Source: Amia ocellicauda
Lineage: Eukaryota; Chordata; Actinopteri; Amiiformes; Amiidae
Direction of reading: 5' to 3'
DNA length: 64,000 nt
Assembly: GCF_036373705.1 (NCBI RefSeq)
Contig: NC_089856.1
Location: 13,298,501-13,362,500 of the forward strand
Of the stretch, positions 12,076 to 30,120 are shown piece by piece. A program made the position numbers and the translations under genes. The stretch's first letter is position 1; every line of letters begins with the position of its first letter. The notes under the pieces are model-generated. The model searched no databases and was not told the DNA's origin. It saw nothing but the letters and a program-made list of their open reading frames with translations.

Positions 12076-13569
12076 CATTACATCTGGGGAATGTGGATAA
12101 ATTAAATAAGAATTTTGACAACAAACAAACTAGGAATTTATGTAGGGATATTTCTATTCCCCCTGCAACATTTTACTGGAATGCAATTTTTTAAAATATA
12201 AAGTGGATTTTGTAAGATTTCTGTTGGGTATCATCTCACCAATGAAGTTAAAGTATAAATAATTCATAGGATTTTTCCTGATATAAGATGTTTTAGCAGA
12301 ATTTCAAGTCGAAATGGATGAAAAGAACCGAGTGGCCCACAGTCCTCATGTCCACAGTTACCAGTGTCTGTGGACGGACAGGAAAGAGGGGTACGATGGA
12401 GATGTTGGGCTCAGGTCAAACCATATTATGGCAAATGTAATTAATGAACTTGGTCTCTTCCAATCAAGACTATTCCAATAATGGATGCACGGACTATAGT
12501 ATGAGTATTTCTCTCTTTTACAGGTCCTGGGTCCACAACAAGGGAGCAGGAAAAGACTACACTCAATTATTATGCAATCAGTGGGTACAAGCCATTTCTG
12601 GATGCCTTTTGTCTGTTTTGTATGTGTTGTCTGTTGTCTGTCCTAGGAACCCCCATATATTAGGGATAGGACACTAAATATAGAACAATACCTACAGCCC
12701 CCAGAAGGAGTCAGAGAGGGAATGGATACATAAATATAATACATGGCTGTCTACTCTGAACAATAATGGTCCAGTTGAAGTCAGTGATGCCTTGACTCAG
12801 ACTGTGCCCATTCCCCAACCTGGGACAGGACTTAGGTGACCAAAGTGTCGACCCAGTAGCACTATTTTATTGTCAGGTTGGCACTGCTGCAGCAAAGATC
12901 ATCAAAAATATAGAAATCAGAGAGGGAAAGAGAGCAGGAGGTTTTGGAGGGAATGGAGTGCTTGCCACCTCTCTTCCCAATAGACAGATCATAATTCATA
13001 ACACAATGCAGACCCCAATTCCCATCACTTTATCACCTGCAGTGGTCTGTGTCCACATCTGGCACCCAGCCACGACTGTGGTGAACACACCTCAATGCCC
13101 TATGGAAGGGCAGCATTTCTAGCTTCTGCCACCTCCACCGTTTCGGGCACCATGGATGTGGACAGAACCATTAATATTTCAGGAACCACCACCAAAGGAA
13201 TGCTTTATACCGAATGTAATGAAAGCATAATGTTTCTTTGTAACCTATGTTTTGAATGTGTATTGTTTTGATGTATCAGACGCTGTGCAATGGTTGCAAT
13301 CACGATTGGCAAACTTTCTGAACCGATACCATCGAGTGCAGCCCATGCAGACTGTCAGGAGCCACAAGCAAGACGTGTGTATGGATGGAGATATGCAGAA
13401 CAGATAGCATGAACTTCAGAGCACAATGCATGTTTCAATGTGTTTATTTGAAGGTGCAAACCTTTGTAAATAATGTCACTTAATCACTTTCTGGGAGAAT
13501 TCTAGCTACATCAGTAGGTACCATTCATGCCCAGCTCCTCCGCGATAGCTTGTTATATATTATATGTCT

Positions 13570-14420
13570 ATATTTATTTGCTATGTTGTACAGTTATTTG
13601 TGGTTAGACATGAAGATAAGCTTTTCCACCAATCCAGGTCCTCCTCTCGTGTTTCATTGGTCAATGTCAGTTTTAGCACCTGAAAAAGTGAATATAAGAA
13701 AGTTTACAAATGAGAGGAGGCCATTCGACCCATCAAATCAATCAATCAATCAATCAATCAATAAAATCAAAATAATTTCACCGTCGTATGACAGTTATGG
13801 ACTGAGTGTGCAAGGTGGAATAGGGAATATGCACACACTCTTTTCAGACTGCCAGCTCTAGCCCCCAGGGTAAGGAAGCTCCACACTCCCTCAGGGAGGG
13901 AGATGGGACTCCCCACTGCAGACTCGCACCCCCAGCAGTAGAGAGATCAGAGGAAAGCACTCGCAGCCAGGCTGCCCCTGGATGTCAGAGCATATTTCTG
14001 ATGCACCTTTACTTTTTGCTGGCAGGGCTGTGGTCAGAGATAATAACCTGCAGGAAGAGCACTGATATGAAAAATTACATGGTGTGAAGTACAGAACCTA
14101 AGAACAACCCCCCCTTTGTGTCTAATCTCTTTCAAATGAAACAAATCAGTGGCCGATGGAAGACCAGTGGGGCCAATGTGTTTGACTCCTCACAGACTGT
14201 GTTTAATAACTGTGGCCCTGTGTCTCCGCATCTGTGTCTCTCCTGCAGCTGCGGAGCTCCACTCGTCTCCCCAGAGGCCTCCACCCACCGGGCTCTGGAC
14301 CTACTCCTTCAGAGCACCGTCCAGGACTGCCTGCACCGTTATTTCAAGGTCAGTCTCAGGGATAGCTGCTGCTGCTGGAGGAGGCTGTATTTAAAAAAAA
14401 ATAAAAAAAATCACACCGCA
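13570..14420. other. Block present only in copy A, with LINE/SINE tail and one exon-like piece
   Basis: In copy B the flanks join directly near 38515-38540. Inside the block, 13689-13735 is the inverted 3' tail of the local LINE/SINE family (GAGAGGAGGCCATTCGACCC), followed by a short run of ATCA repeats. An exon-like segment lies at 14249-14348. Either the block was inserted in A or it was deleted from B; the repeat tail at its left favours insertion, but this is not decisive. Confidence 0.5.
14249..14348 (+). other. Candidate orphan exon in copy A
   Basis: A CTCTCCTGCAG acceptor and an AAG/GTCAGT donor bracket 100 bases with an open frame (after one leading base) that includes VSPEASTHRALDLLL and VQDCLHRYFK. 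I do not recognise the protein. It could be a stray exon carried with the inserted block or chance. Nothing nearby continues the frame. Confidence 0.3.
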
Positions 14421-16245
14421 ACAGTGCAGAGTGTCTTGTGTAGATTAGTGGAAAAAGTTTGCTGACACCGCAAAATGTGAATAACATTCAAGGGGTTGTA
14501 GACATTTTAGAGGCACTGCATATATTAAGTAGGGAGCCTTTTTTTGTATTTATCATAAAATGTACTCTTTAAATGCCATTCCCTGGAAACCCACAAACCA
14601 CATGACCTCAGAATTATTCCTAAACCTACAGTGCCACAAAGCCTGTATGACAGTCACTCAAACAGTCCTTACAAACTGCTTACTGGACATGAATACATAG
14701 ATGGAACACAACTTCCTTCGTCTTAACAATCTCTTGTCTCTTTACTAGACTTGTACCATCCTGGGTATGAGAAGAGCACATTATCAATAAAATGTATTAA
14801 AATATCCACCGACAATTAGTGATGTCATGCTCAACGCAGGCTTCAGGAAGCAGTATTGACACATCCCGAAGCACAATGTATCAATACAACGGTTTGAAGC
14901 CCCACGACACCTTGCCAGAAAGGACACGATCACTGCAGACGAAGCTTTGTTACGTCACACCAGCAGCTGACAGTGTCGATTTGGTTTGGAATACGTGTCT
15001 GTGTATCAAACCCACATCACACTTAAAAGAGCTCTGAACCACCTCAAATCTGAGGGTTATAGAGAGGAGACAGATTTGCAGATGATATGATGATATAGAA
15101 TACATTTATTGAGAGAGAGCAAGAGAGAGACAGAGATAGATACTTAGATAGACGTACAGATAGTGAGTTAGATTTTGAGATAGTTATAGAGACATAGATT
15201 TAGCAAACAGATACATAGATAGATAGATATTGTGATAATTAGCCCCAGCAGTATAGGAACAACTCCTTTTTAAATATATATTTTCAATTACACCAACTGT
15301 CCAGTTGCATATTCATGTCCCTCCAACACATTTGCCTCTTCAACACAATCACTAATCTGGTTTAAACAAGCACATGTCTCTCTCCACTTCCCAAAATATA
15401 GTCTTCTTTTGTCCTCTGTTATATAAACCAGCTCACTTTCCCAGTTGCACATGCATATCTATCTGATAAACAAAATGTAGGCGATACACTATATCAGCAT
15501 CACTTGGATCATTACACAACCACATCCCTAAATATATGACTAGGAAATATATGTAACTGTTGACTATATCTAGGCTATATTAAATGTAGACTACACTTAT
15601 AGTTAATTGCATTTATTTGATGTCGCTACTTACTTAACATTCATCAGGTAAATGTGACTGCGTACTATTTGTAACTAGGTTTACTTTGTATTTTGTAGTT
15701 CTAGAGTTTGACTGAACAATAACACATAATTGGAAAGTTCATTTGAAGAGTCTTCCTACTTCTAAAACAGTTTCGGAAAACAACGCCCATACCCCTATTT
15801 TAATTAGACCACATTTTCCATTTTCACAGAAGAAATCAACCATTCTTGTTTTTTTTTATTAATAACTTATTTTTTTCAATAATCTGCACAACCAGGAATC
15901 AAACTATCCATTAATCTCAAGAACATATAGAACAAAAACACAACCTGTACAGACAGATGCTCTGGGCACAATTGCTTTTATATTAATTTTGTAATCTTTA
16001 TACATGTTTTAACATCACATTTCCTCTTATTGCAATTATCTACCTAAATAAAACACTTCAACACTGTACAGTGTTTTTCTCATGTCTGTGCAGAGACTTT
16101 GGTTTAGATTAGTTTTTAACATTGTCAACCGTTTCAATGACTCAAATTCAATGTCCTCAGCGGTTTTCAAATCAGCAGACTTCAGAGACAATATTTCTAA
16201 AAACATATTTAATCTGTGAAATAAAAAAAAAATTACTTCTCACTT

Positions 16246-16305
<60 letters not shown>

Positions 16306-17809
16306 ATTTGCATTGCTTGTAAATGCCACTTTCCAACACACACACAATTCTGTGAATTAGTAATATAACCCGTTGTTTATATTTAGTACATTCATTTGAG
16401 AAAGTCCAAAACAGATGTAAATATAAGTATTAAATCGCTTCCAGAACACTTAATTGTTTTCATTTGTTACAGATTATTGGAGGCATATAGATAAACATAA
16501 GACATTTTCAACCATTTCGTGTCTTATTAGATTCAAGTCTGTACCACTTCGCTTTGTCACTGTCCACTGTTCAAAATTAATGCTGCAAAATGAGGGCAAA
16601 TAGGATTGAGGAATTCACGGTGGGGGGTCTGGGGGTCGCCACCCCCCCCAGAAGATTTAGAAAATTGGAGACCTGAAATGAGCGATTCTGAGTCAAGAAA
16701 CTTAGCTCTAAATCTCTATGAAATCCATGAAATCAGGCAGATTTGGACTCAAACATATCTTTGCTTCACAACCACATATCACCAGCGAAATATCACAGAT
16801 CAGCCGAGACTATACATGCAAACCAGACGCGGTTTCTGGTGCTTGTCAATCGCATAGCTATTTCGGTGCAGCTCTGTAACTGTAACGGGTGAGGATGCAC
16901 GATTCTCTATTTGTGCACCTGCTAGAAATATGCGTCTTCATTGGAAATCAGCTGTTTCCACCCCTGATGTAGGAGTTTCTAGCTGATTACAAGCTATGGC
17001 ACCCTGAGCCCCCCAGACCCCTCCCTGGTCGTGTGTATGCACCGTTATAATTTGGACGCGAGGTTGAAATATGTCCACACGTCAAACGATCCGCAGTTTA
17101 GCTGTTCATTTACAGAAATCAGGAAAACAAACCGAATAGCTGTGTTTCTGACGAGTACAAAGTGCCGCAGTTGCCCCAGTCCAGACCGTGTATAGAGACG
17201 CCGAACCGGGAACCTGCGAGCAACCAACTCACTGACTGAACACGGGCTCTATATAGGACATCCCATATTAATACTAACGTCCTACTGGATCATAACCAGC
17301 AAGGGCTGCTACTAGGTTCCACACAATAACAAGCACTGAGCGCAACAAACCTCCATAACAATACATTAAAAAAAAAAATCATGATGATCATGAATCATAT
17401 ATATATATACTGCATATTACAAACAGTATAACAGCATTACAAAATTCAAACATATTGATTTGTAAAAATCACATATGCACGCTCTACATTTCCCCCCATT
17501 GCCTGCAATTAATTATTATTAAATAGAAGGTCAAACATGCGTACATTAATATGTTTATCTCAAGCAGGGTCTTTTCACTAACCATGGAGACGTTACACAT
17601 ACATACTGTGTTCTGGAACCTCGCATCTACGGCTCACCCGTCATCTCATTGTGACGTCAAAGTGCCTCCAGGACCTAGAACGGCTGTCTTGTGCCAAAGC
17701 CGTCATTTATTGACAAGATCTCACACACAGTGGACATCCCTTGACATTGTGGAAGCCACCTGGTAATTGTGTATCTCTTGGCCAACAGGTGCAGCTGCTT
17801 GGAGACAAC
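14421..17809. other. Duplicated non-coding flank upstream of kinase pseudogene A
   Basis: No coding similarity. It contains degenerate GATA-rich repeats near 15100-15230, a TA microsatellite at 16249-16305 and a CTCTATATAGG sequence near 17248 that resembles a TATA box. The same TATA-like sequence occurs about 600 bases upstream of the start codon in copy B (near 42195), so this may be the old promoter of the kinase gene, but that is inference. Confidence 0.4.
16249..16305. repeat. TA dinucleotide microsatellite
   Basis: Nearly uninterrupted AT repeat of about 57 bases in copy A, absent at the matching place in copy B. Confidence 0.95.
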
Positions 17810-23756
<5,947 letters not shown>

Positions 23757-23891
23757 TGCTCTAGAATCTAGAATTTAGTGCTGCCGTCAGGCTTTGGCAC
23801 CAAGACTATAGGGCTACACCACTCTGACTGTGATTTCTCTATGACTTCCAGCTCCAACATCTTCTGCACTTCTTCATTGACAGCCTGCCTT

Positions 23892-25280
23892 TTATAGTAG
23901 GGGTACGATAGGATTGCACATGCACACAGGTGTCCGGTGCGGTGTGGATGTGGTGTTCAATGAGAGGTGTGAGCCCGGGTCGGTGAGAAAAGACATGCTG
24001 GAAGCGGTGCAAAAAGAGCAAACCTGCTGTTTCTGGATGTTTGTTAAATTAGGATCAACGCAAACCTCAGAAACAGCGGGTTCAGACTCTTTATTGCAGG
24101 AGGAACTAGAAGCACATAATGCTTCCTCCTCTTGCCACTTCTTCAGCATATTGAGATGGTAGATCTGCTTTTCTCTCCGACGATCCAGGAGACACACCTC
24201 ATAATCGACATCCCCTAGCCAGCAGTTTAGATATTGAAGTTGGGAGTAACACCAGTACCTTGTCCCCCGGGGTGAACGATCGTAACCGGGCTGCCCTGTT
24301 GTACAAGCACTGTTGTGGCTCCTGGGCCTGTAAGAGATGCGACTGTGCAAGTTTCCCCAGTGCGGATAATCGATCTCTCGGGTCCAGGATGTGCTGTACC
24401 ATAGAGGTCCGGGGGGGGGGCGGTCGCCTCCCAGTCCTCCTATATTAAGTCGAGGATGCCCCTCGGCCGCCTCCCGTATAGCAGCTCGAAGGGAGAGAAG
24501 CCGGTGGACACCTGGGGCACCTCGCGTACAGCGAACAGCAGGGGCAGCAATAACTTGTCCCAGTCTCGAGTGTCTGTGCTCACAAACTTACAGATCATGT
24601 TTTTGAGTGTTTTATTAAAGCTCTCCACTAGGCCGTCTTTCTGTGGTTTGATAGATTGAGGTCCTGAAGGACTTTATCCCCAGCAGCCTACAGAGGTCTA
24701 GCATCATGCGTGACATGAAGGGAGTACCCTGATCTGTCAGGATTTCCTTTGGGATCCCCACCCGAGTGAAGACCTTTAACAGCTCCTCGGTGATCCTAGT
24801 CGCTGACATTGTCCGTAGAGGAATCGCCTCCGGGTACCGAGTGGCATAATCCACTATGACCAGCAGAAATCGATACCCTGCAGAGCTTTTCTCTAACGGA
24901 CCGATCAAATCCATCCCAATGCACTCAAATGGTATCTCTATGAGAGGCAGTGACACCAGCGGAGCCCGCGGTACCGCACTGGCATTGGTTTTCTGGCACT
25001 CTGGACAGGCAGCACACCACCTTTCTACCTCCTTTTTGATGCCTGGCCAGAAGTACCGGTCTGTTATCCGGCTTAAGGTTTTGTCACGACCCAGGTGACC
25101 CGCCATAGGTACTTTGTGTGCAGAGAGAAACACAAAGCGCCTGTGCAAATGCAGTACCAGTAATTGTTTTGTGACCGGGTCCCCCCCCTGGTTTTTGGAT
25201 ACCCTATATAATAAATCTTTGTCAATATGGAACTGGGGATACGAGCGCGCCCTCTGTGCGTTCACTATGCGACCGTCCAC
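23892..25280 (-). pseudogene. Ty3/gypsy integrase, broken
   Basis: Integrase inserts retrotransposon DNA into the genome. In the first frame (25280-24615) I see the zinc-binding HHCC region (AHKVPMAGHLGRDKTL, then CAACPECQK), the catalytic core with GMDLIGPL (Asp) and EILTDQGTPF (Asp), and the end of the core reading into another frame at about 24640 where ESFNKTLK follows. Later pieces at 24402-24199 (FTPGDKVLVLLP) and 24190-24090 (YHLNMLKKW) are the C-terminal domain. At least two frameshifts. A linker before it (RIVNAQRARSYPQFHI) is continuous with the protease-side sequence, with no RT in between. Confidence 0.85.
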
Positions 25281-25512
25281 AACTGCGACCTGGTCATATA
25301 ACCAACCCAGGGCATCATCCCGGGACTGGTCCAGAGCGAAATCGGAAACCCGGGAGAAGACGGGAACCGGGGCTGCGCTAGAGGTGTCGGCCCTCCTGGT
25401 GGAGGAAGACGAGAGTTGGCGAGTCCCAGAACTCGTTCCCTCCCCTGGGTCCGACAGAGTACTGTTGGCTGCTGCACGACTGGGGTCGGAGGGAAGGTTG
25501 TCCCCGCAGCCA

Positions 25513-25900
25513 CTAAGGGTGATCAGCCCCCAGAGCCATGTCCCAATGGTGCCCCAGCCACATCAGACAACGAGAGCCTAGGATCTTTGATATTGGACAG
25601 AAATTGGACCGAAACCAATCCTGCCCTAGGACCACCGGGAATGGCAAACGAGGGGCGAGCCTCACGTTCATCTTATAAGTTTCCCCACCAATCATCATAG
25701 TCACCTAGGCCGTGGGGTACCAGTGTATGTCCCTGTGAATACACCTTATAGCTACTTTAGTGTCTCGCCTGCCGGTGCCCCGGGGAGCCAGGCCATCCTG
25801 GACCAGCGTCTTGCTACAGCCGGAGTCCAGGAAGGCCTTGACTTCACGTCCCCCAATTCTTACCGGTACCGTGAAGTCTTTTGCTGAACCGGGGTGAGCG
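25513..25900 (-). pseudogene. Ty3/gypsy aspartic protease region
   Basis: On the minus strand FTVPVRIGGREVKAFLDSG contains the DSG active-site motif of retropepsins, followed by KTLVQDGL. After a frame change near 25705, LPFPVVLGQDWF matches the second conserved protease block. It lies between gag and integrase. Confidence 0.7.
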
Positions 25901-25981
25901 GAGGGGCGAGCAGCACAAACAACGGAGTGATTCATGTTCGCCAGCCGGCACATCACCGTGGCTGTTCCAGGGGACCGCACA

Positions 25982-26803
25982 CTACCTGGAGAGAGAGAAA
26001 AGGAGGGGGCTAAGGAGTTTATTTTTGTGATGGGCAAGAGAAGAAGGGTTAGCGGGTCGGGGACAGACAGGTTTAGGAGCTGGGGTTTCCGGGGGAGTCG
26101 GGTCAGAGAGGGTCTTGGGAACTGGAGGGAGGGTGCCTGCCGTCGGGCGTCGGGAGGTGGCATCGTCCCGGGCAGCGAGGTGGTTCTCTGCCAGCCTGGT
26201 GGCCTCCTCCAGGTCTTCGGGTTGGTGGGCTTGCACCCACTCTGCAGAGGGACGTGGGAGACGGCAGATGAACTGCTCCAAGGTCACCAGGTCAGCAACT
26301 TCCATGGCGGAGTGCTCGTCCGGCTTGAGCCAGCGGTGGCAGGCTTCCCACAGCTGTTGTGCGAAGGCCCGGTGCCGGGAGCTGGGTTCGAACCGGAGGC
26401 TTCGGAGCTTTCGGCGCTGACCGTCCGATGTCAGGCCGACCCGGTCCAGGACACTGTCCTTCAGTTTCTTGTAGTCGAGGGCATCCTCTGAACTGAGTGC
26501 TCGGGCGGTGGACTGCGCCTCCCCGGTCAATAAGGGAGCCAGGCGTACCGCCCACTCCGACTCCGGCCAGCCGCAACACCGGGCGGTGCGCTCGAAGATG
26601 GTAAGGAAAGCCTCCGGATCGTCCTCCGGCCCCATCTTCGGGATCCTCAGGCCAGCCCAAGCCGGGTTCGCTGCGGCCGCAGCAGGGGCAGGTGCAGGAG
26701 CTTGCACCTGAAGTTGCTGGACCAGCGCATCCAGGGTGTGTTGTTGCTGAGCCTGCAGCTGCACCACTGCGGCCAGCAATCGTTCCACGGAAGCTGCCTC
26801 CAT
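25982..26803 (-). CDS. Ty3/gypsy gag protein (copy 1)
   Basis: Structural capsid-type protein of the retrotransposon. The frame opens at 26821, but the start shared with copy 2 is the Met at 26803 (MEAASVERLLAAVVQLQAQQ). A glutamine-rich helical N terminus is followed by PEAFLTIFERTARCCGWPES and LAPLLTGEAQ, typical of the gypsy retrotransposon gag capsid core, then QFICRLPRPSAEWV. No CCHC zinc knuckle seen in this frame. The ORF is intact although the element as a whole is dead. Confidence 0.75.
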   Translation of the reverse strand: MEAASVERLLAAVVQLQAQQQHTLDALVQQLQVQAPAPAPAAAAANPAWAGLRIPKMGPEDDPEAFLTIFERTARCCGWPESEWAVRLAPLLTGEAQSTARALSSEDALDYKKLKDSVLDRVGLTSDGQRRKLRSLRFEPSSRHRAFAQQLWEACHRWLKPDEHSAMEVADLVTLEQFICRLPRPSAEWVQAHQPEDLEEATRLAENHLAARDDATSRRPTAGTLPPVPKTLSDPTPPETPAPKPVCPRPANPSSLAHHKNKLLSPLLFSLSR

Positions 26804-26821
26804 AGCCGTTCCTCCACGCAC

Positions 26822-27785
26822 CAGGTTGATCCTCAGTTAGCGCTTTTCCACGACAAGGAGCCGGTGCTACTTCGGAGCCAGTGCCTAATTTGGAACCATT
26901 TTTTGCTTTTCCACCGCAAAAGAACTGCCACTTTTTCTGGCACCAAAAACTTGCTGGTCTGGAACCTAAGAACCAGTGACGTCAGGAGCCAGGGGTCAGG
27001 GTGATTTGCTGGAGTGCAGCTTCCATGTTTAAAATGCCATCAGAGACGCGAGCAGTGAGGAGAGTTTTGATTAAAAATGAGCGAAATCAGCAGCGAACAG
27101 TGGTCTGTCGAGGAGAGAGACACTACAGTAACAATATGGTCTCACCAGGTCAATAACTAGTTAGGAGTTGGCAAATGGCAGCAATGAAAGACGACTGAGC
27201 GCAGCTTCCGTGACAGGAAAGACGTGTTACAGTGATATTATGATGATGATGGAGAGTTAATACGACAATATAGATTGAACAGAAATGTTGTTTGTTAATG
27301 AACTGGTCATTATCTGGTCCGGTGTGACGCCGAATCCAGCGCCCCTACGAGTCATGTGTCCCGGGTTGGTTTGCGCATGATTAATAATTTATGAATAAAT
27401 TCATTTTCTTAGCACAGTGCGAATTACACAAAACATACATATTCTACAGTAAGATAAGATCAAATACACAGTAAGATCAATAATATAACCATAATCAATA
27501 ATCAGTGCATGTTAACTCTAACTTTTTTATTCAATGTAGTAAAAGTGTCTGAAATTGCGAATCGGTGTAAATCCCTTAATGCATCAATAAAAATCAATAC
27601 AAATAAAAGGCTGAGTTATCTTAGCATATTCGTATAGCTGTATTTTCGTTTCTGCTACGTGTGTGATCTCGCGTTTTGTTGTCTTGCTTTTTACAATGTA
27701 TCTGTGCTGTGTATAGACGCTGAATGAGTTTGATTGTGATGGTTAAATAGGGTTTAAAGACGCAGTCCCCACATCGGCCACCAAA
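26822..27785. mobile_element. Insertion in the leader of gypsy copy 1, unidentified
   Basis: In gypsy copy 2 the matching leader is only about 60 bases long (CCTCAGTGACAGTG...CCCCACATCGGCC). Here about 920 bases intervene, beginning near TAGCGCTTTTCCACGACAAG (26838) and ending before CCCCACATCGG. The left part has repeated CTTTTCCAC motifs. The interior has no significant frame, so it looks like a non-autonomous DNA transposon; I could not define terminal repeats. Confidence 0.45.
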
Positions 27786-28149
27786 TGTAAAAGCCGGACA
27801 CAAAAAGGGAGAGAGTCTCGGGTTCCGGTGTCCGAGTTTTATTGGGGTTCACGGGACAAAACAAAAGGGGGTTAAACAAGCAAAGCAAAGCAAAACCGTC
27901 CACACAAAATAGGGGGCTCCGGGGTAGTTATGGTTGCAAGTCTCAGTCCTCCTTCTTGCCGGTTAGCAGCCCCCGTCGGCGAGGGAGAGGAATTAAATAG
28001 ACATGGCACAGCTGCCGCTGACGTCACAATCGCCTCGGTGCTCATTGCCCGCAGCCGTGAGTCCGCAGCCCGTTAGCGAGGGAGCGGACAACACAGCTGC
28101 GGCACATGAGCACCTCATCAGCGGACGTCAGCAGCAGCCTGTGCCGTGA
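27786..28149 (-). repeat. LTR of gypsy copy 1
   Basis: Starts (plus strand) TGTAAAAGCCGGACAC and matches the LTRs at 49189-49546 and 51040-51401, including the purine-rich AGGGAGAGAGTCTCGGGTTC. Its other edge, near GCCGTGACAGACAG, is less clear than in copy 2. Confidence 0.8.
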
Positions 28150-29495
28150 CAGACAGTGGGATATCACACATATGTATCTAAATGAAAGCACCATTAAAAC
28201 AATTAAGTCCATGACCTTTTTAAAGCCTAAACTAAAACATTTTACCAATTGTTAATTGAATAGTATTTTCCCATTATTAGTTCATAGGAACACAGGGTAC
28301 TATTTTGCAATATGCATGAATACAGATGCAGTAGGCTACCTTTATTATGAATGCATAGCATCAGAGCATTTACAAACCGCGATGATGAGTACATACACAT
28401 TCTGCTCCTTATACATCCTTTTATGCATTGAGCTTTTCTAAAACATTATCTGGGAACTGGGACACTCGGAACAGGGACACACGGACCCAGGGACACATAT
28501 GGAAATTGGGCTTCAAGGCATTCAAGGCTTGTTTACATGGGGTGGATTCACATCGTGCAGACTTTTGTCATTCTGCAAGGAATCTGACCATTTAGTCAAT
28601 ATTGGGTGAAAGCTGTCCTATCTCTGTGTGTATTGTTAATGTAATAAATACTGTTAAATGTTGAACTGGTTGTCTCAGTGTTGGGTGCCCAATGTATCGG
28701 ACCTGCAAAGGGGAGCTAGGTAAATAGGGGGCGTTAGCGAGGTCCTTGTCCTCACGACACTTAAACACAAGGTGGCGTGGTTGTATAGGGAAGTTTGGTG
28801 ACATGGGTAGAGCCCTAGTGGGGAAATGCCTCTACCCCGGCCGGGGACCCCCCCATCACACTAACTAAAACCCTATAACTAAACCCCCTAATGCTATTAA
28901 ATACACCACACACAAATGGAAAGAAAGAAAAGAGAGTTCACGGTCCAGTGCAGTGAAACTCCAGTCAGGGAAACAACAGTCTCAATCGGTGTCCTCCATG
29001 TAGCAGTGGCAGGCTGACTACGCAGGTCCCACTTTGCAGTGCTCACTTTCTGCAGATGGACATTGCTCGGCGGCGCAGCAGATGGTAAAGAGTGGGAGAG
29101 AGAGACAAAACAGAAGGGGGACTCTGAAACAACTCCCTTATAACCACAGATGAGTCCTCCTCTCATGCTCAGACAGAGTACCCTTGTGCACATTCCTATC
29201 TCTCCCTCCCAGCTGCCTGAGTCCAGTGTCCAGAGCACCTTCCACTGCAGAGGGACCCCATCTTGCCAGCAATGCAAGATAAGAGGAAAAAAAGCGTGAA
29301 TCTGCATTTTGTCTTGTATGTTGTTTAAATTCTCTTTTCTTTGTTCTAGGAGCTCAGTGAACGGAAGCCGAGGCAAGGGATTTTGCCTTCGGTGGATGCT
29401 GGGTGGCAGGAGGTATATACAAGGGCACTGTGGGTCGACTGGCTATCTCAGGGGTTTCTCTAAATTCTAAATCTGCCACCAGGGGACCTTCGGGG
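28150..29495. other. Spacer with small LINE piece, no gene seen
   Basis: Bases 28478-28527 repeat a fragment of the CR1-like LINE (GGAAATTGGGCTTCAAGGCA, as at 23297-23316). The rest has only chance frames. Confidence 0.5.
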
Positions 29496-30120
29496 TCAGT
29501 CACTACAGGAGCCTGGACTGAAGCCTGAACTGGTGCAGTTGAACCCTACTGGCTGCATCATGGGAGGCTCTTCACAACCGTTCTTTACGGCTGGCCACCC
29601 ACCCCTCCTCTGATGGTAAGGCCCCCATGGCCATGTCCACCGGGAGCCTGACTTGCCTGCCAAACTTACGGAAGAAGGGAGAGAAGCCGGTACTCTCATG
29701 CACTGCATTATTGCTGGCATGCAACAGTTCTGGAAGCTGATCGGACCAGCTTTGTGGTTTACCCTCCCCTATAGTCCCCAACAAGGAGAGCAAGGTCTGG
29801 TCCACACACTCACATGCACAGTTGCCTTGGTGGTGAGAGTGGGTAGTCCTGCTCTTGCTTACCCATACATATTCCCTGAAGTCTGCCAGTCACTGGGACT
29901 CAAAGCTGGCTCCCCGATCACTAAGGAACCTTTCTGGGCACTCAAGCAGCTGCATTACAGCCTTACATAGGGCTATTAATGTAGTTGGGGCAGTTGAATC
30001 ACAAACCACCAAGGCCAAGGCATAATGTGTTTGCCCAGGAGCACTGGGTGCACTCAGCCGCCTATTGTTTGGAGTTTTCCCCCATCCCATACCAGCTATA
30101 TCTCTTCCACAAGATGGAAA
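29496..30120 (-). pseudogene. Second-family gypsy-like integrase fragment
   Basis: Minus-strand frames carry ALCKAVMQLLECPERFLSDRG (written in two overlapping pieces, 30090-29890), resembling the integrase core around its second Asp, and then LPELLHASNNAVHESTGFSP at 29805-29572, the conserved post-core block. The two pieces are in different frames. It is unlike the gypsy copies at 24 and 50 kb, so it derives from another family. No LTRs identified. Confidence 0.6.

Larger units (their letters stand above)
8540..12340 (+). mobile_element. L1/Tx1-type LINE ORF2 remnant, split by nested insertions
   Basis: From about 8575 the translation gives LKANKSPGSDGL, then ISLIPKPNND and ENWRPIT, QSGFMRCRHTCNN and LILFVDMYKAF, matching reverse transcriptase blocks of L1/Tx1 elements. 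The post-RT region follows at 9308-9510 (SVSGRVLLSKNEG, IFIWKNK). After the Tc1-like insertion the frame resumes as QGGL-NILDYKTSN, with YTIWNNKDI near 11345 and IPRGALSLL near 11550. A last piece at about 12240-12340 (RIIHRIYP-like, then a SKFKVEMDEK-like stretch) lies beyond a putative solo LTR. Many stops; long dead. The terminal piece is also part of the segmental duplication. Confidence 0.7.
23880..28149 (-). mobile_element. Ty3/gypsy retrotransposon copy 1, 3'-truncated
   Basis: Read on the minus strand: LTR (28149 to 27786), a leader carrying a large insertion (27785-26822), gag, aspartic protease, then directly integrase, with similarity fading near 23890. No second LTR was found beyond integrase, and no reverse transcriptase or RNase H is present. 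The LTR and gag match the element at 49189-51401. It lies just past the stop codon of kinase copy A. Confidence 0.85.

Noticed and set aside
12444..12677. 77-residue frame repeated at 37409-37636
   Set aside because: Conserved only as duplicated DNA; composition is not coding-like and nothing is recognisable.
17045..17227. 60-residue minus-strand frame repeated at 41991-42173
   Set aside because: Its near identity only reflects the recent segmental duplication; no homology or splice context.
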